Shown one piece after another: positions 50,451 to 51,400 of a DNA stretch of 51,400 nucleotides. Made by a program: the position numbers and the translations under genes. The stretch is from Gracilaria gracilis (Eukaryota; Rhodophyta; Florideophyceae; Gracilariales; Gracilariaceae): positions 1-51,400 of the forward strand of contig JARGSG010000146.1 of the NCBI GenBank assembly GCA_030374805.1. Direction: 5' to 3'. The number at the start of each line of letters is the position of its first letter. Position 1 is the first letter of the stretch. The notes beneath the pieces are model-generated. The model searched no databases. It saw nothing but the letters and a program-made list of their open reading frames with translations, and was not told the DNA's origin.

Positions 50451-51400
50451 TTGGTGAACAAGAGCCCACAGATTGTGGTCCCTCACTCTCTCCAACGAAG
50501 AGTATTACATTTATCACATTACGTGAAAGTTGGTGCACACCCGGGTGGCCGGAAGCTTTATCTAACTCTCCGGAGAGATTTCTACTGGCCAGCCATGGCG
50601 TTTGACTGCTACGTAGTTCGGCTAGGATGTACAGAATGCTGTAAGAATAATGTCCGGCTTCGGAAGCACTCTAAGAAGTTAGCTTCATTCCCTGCTTGGG
50701 CTCCATTGGAGTTTATCGCTATTGACATTCTGGGACCTTTACTGCGAACCGCTCGCGGTCATAAGTTTCTTCTGGTTATCACAGATCTTTTTTCGAAACT
50801 GGTTCGTATAGTTCCGATTCGGACAATTACTGCTGCTTAGGTTGCTATGGCGTTCGTCCGACATTGGATCTTTGTGTACGGACCACCCGTGGAACTGCTA
50901 TCCGATAACGGAGGACAATTTGCATCTTAATTCTTTGAAGATGTGTGTCGAATATGTTTACAACTGTATATCATTCCCAGAGTAATGGGCAAGTTGAAAG
51001 GTTTAACCGCACGATTCTAAACGCTTTGCGTGCTTATGTGACGAACCACCCCAAGAATTGGGATTTGTATACGGATGCTATTACGTACCCGTACAATACG
51101 CAGGTACACCGTGTTACAGGACGCTCACCATTCGAGTTGGTACTCTCTAGAGTTCCACCTCCGGTGGATATCGAATCACAACCAACGTTGGGTTCGTTTC
51201 CATCGCACCGGTTGTACCAGGATACTTGGAAGACTTGGTTATCCAAGATGTTGCCTATCGCTCGGAAATCTATGACTAACGCGTAACTAGCGTATAAGAA
51301 AAATTTCGACAATCGAATCCGTCTACCTTTACCGAAGGCTATCACTACAGGTGACTATGTCTTTCTCCGCAAGGAGTACTACAATCCTGAAAAGGAACCA
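50451..51400 (+). pseudogene. Integrase (element 3), runs off the window
   Basis: Seen: zinc-binding N-domain (LHLSHYVKVGAHPGGRKLYL; CTECCKNN), core with first Asp in EFIAIDILGPLL, then, after a TAG at 50838-50840, second Asp in ELLSDNGGQFAS, then a stop and shift, and TVYHSQSNGQVERFNRTILN with the catalytic Glu. The C-terminal part (NFDNRIRLPLPKAITTGDYV) reaches the window edge. Three breaks (50838, about 50930, about 50945) mean it cannot make an enzyme. The D, D and E are all visible. Confidence 0.9.

Larger units (their letters stand above)
45631..51400 (+). mobile_element. Ty3/gypsy LTR retrotransposon, element 3, 3' part outside window
   Basis: Plus-strand element with gag (45631-47403), protease and RT (47671-49569), RNase H (49570-50448) and integrase (50451 to the edge). 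Gag to RNase H keep a single frame with in-frame stops at 45895, 49192 and 49570, apart from a gag-pol junction at 47.4-47.67 kb. The integrase is shifted and truncated by stops. The 5' flank is described separately. It is related in protease and linker to element 2. No chromodomain is visible, because the end lies outside the window. Confidence 0.9.

Overview
The window is nuclear DNA of a eukaryote. It holds LTR retrotransposons with chromodomains, a DIRS-like tyrosine-recombinase retrotransposon, a PIF/Harbinger DDE transposase, and remnants of eukaryotic genes: the SWR1 chromatin remodeller, an importin-7/8-like karyopherin, Mog1, an FKBP and a protein kinase. Genes look intron-poor, and base composition is mixed (AT-rich near 44 kb, GC-rich near 33.5 kb, strongly purine-skewed at 20-23.5 kb). 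The mix (a PIE1-like SWR1 with a SANT domain, a bacterial-type UvrD helicase, intron-poor genes) would fit a red alga or another alga or protist. I cannot fix the lineage from sequence alone.

Layout. 1-6135: minus-strand chromovirus (element 1) with a recognisable LTR, a primer-binding site, a long leader holding an extra zinc-finger ORF and a tRNA-like sequence, then gag-pol decayed only by stop codons. 6136-9655: an unidentified plus-strand reading frame, badly decayed and apparently split by element 1. 9779-13990: a second decayed minus-strand chromovirus (element 2) without gag. 14.2-16.2 kb: a coiled-coil ORF remnant, a diverged tandem repeat and an array of long perfect hairpins. 16.56-19.65 kb: a decayed gene joining a beta-class DNA methyltransferase (NPPY then DLFAG) to a C-terminal SET domain; this is the most unusual object in the window. 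20-23.9 kb: purine-rich ORFs I do not recognise. 24.87-28.19 kb: DIRS-like element (gag, RT-RNase H, truncated recombinase).

28.3-41.4 kb is a mosaic of host-gene pieces: a UvrD fragment, an apparently intact MOG1, a broken moaC, fragments of FKBP, kinase and aminoglycoside-phosphotransferase-type genes, a broken Harbinger transposase, and a SWR1 pseudogene whose two halves are separated by an importin pseudogene. 41.56-43.53 kb carries the longest intact ORF (about 655 aa, Myb/SANT-like, possibly transposon-associated). 44.9-51.4 kb is a third gypsy element on the plus strand, running off the right edge.

Most genes here are broken by stops, single-base indels or truncation. Either this is a repeat-rich, relaxed-selection region where host-gene copies accumulate, or part of the damage is uncorrected long-read error. 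The intact 655-aa ORF and MOG1 argue against pure sequencing error. Starts and ends of pseudogenes are approximate throughout.
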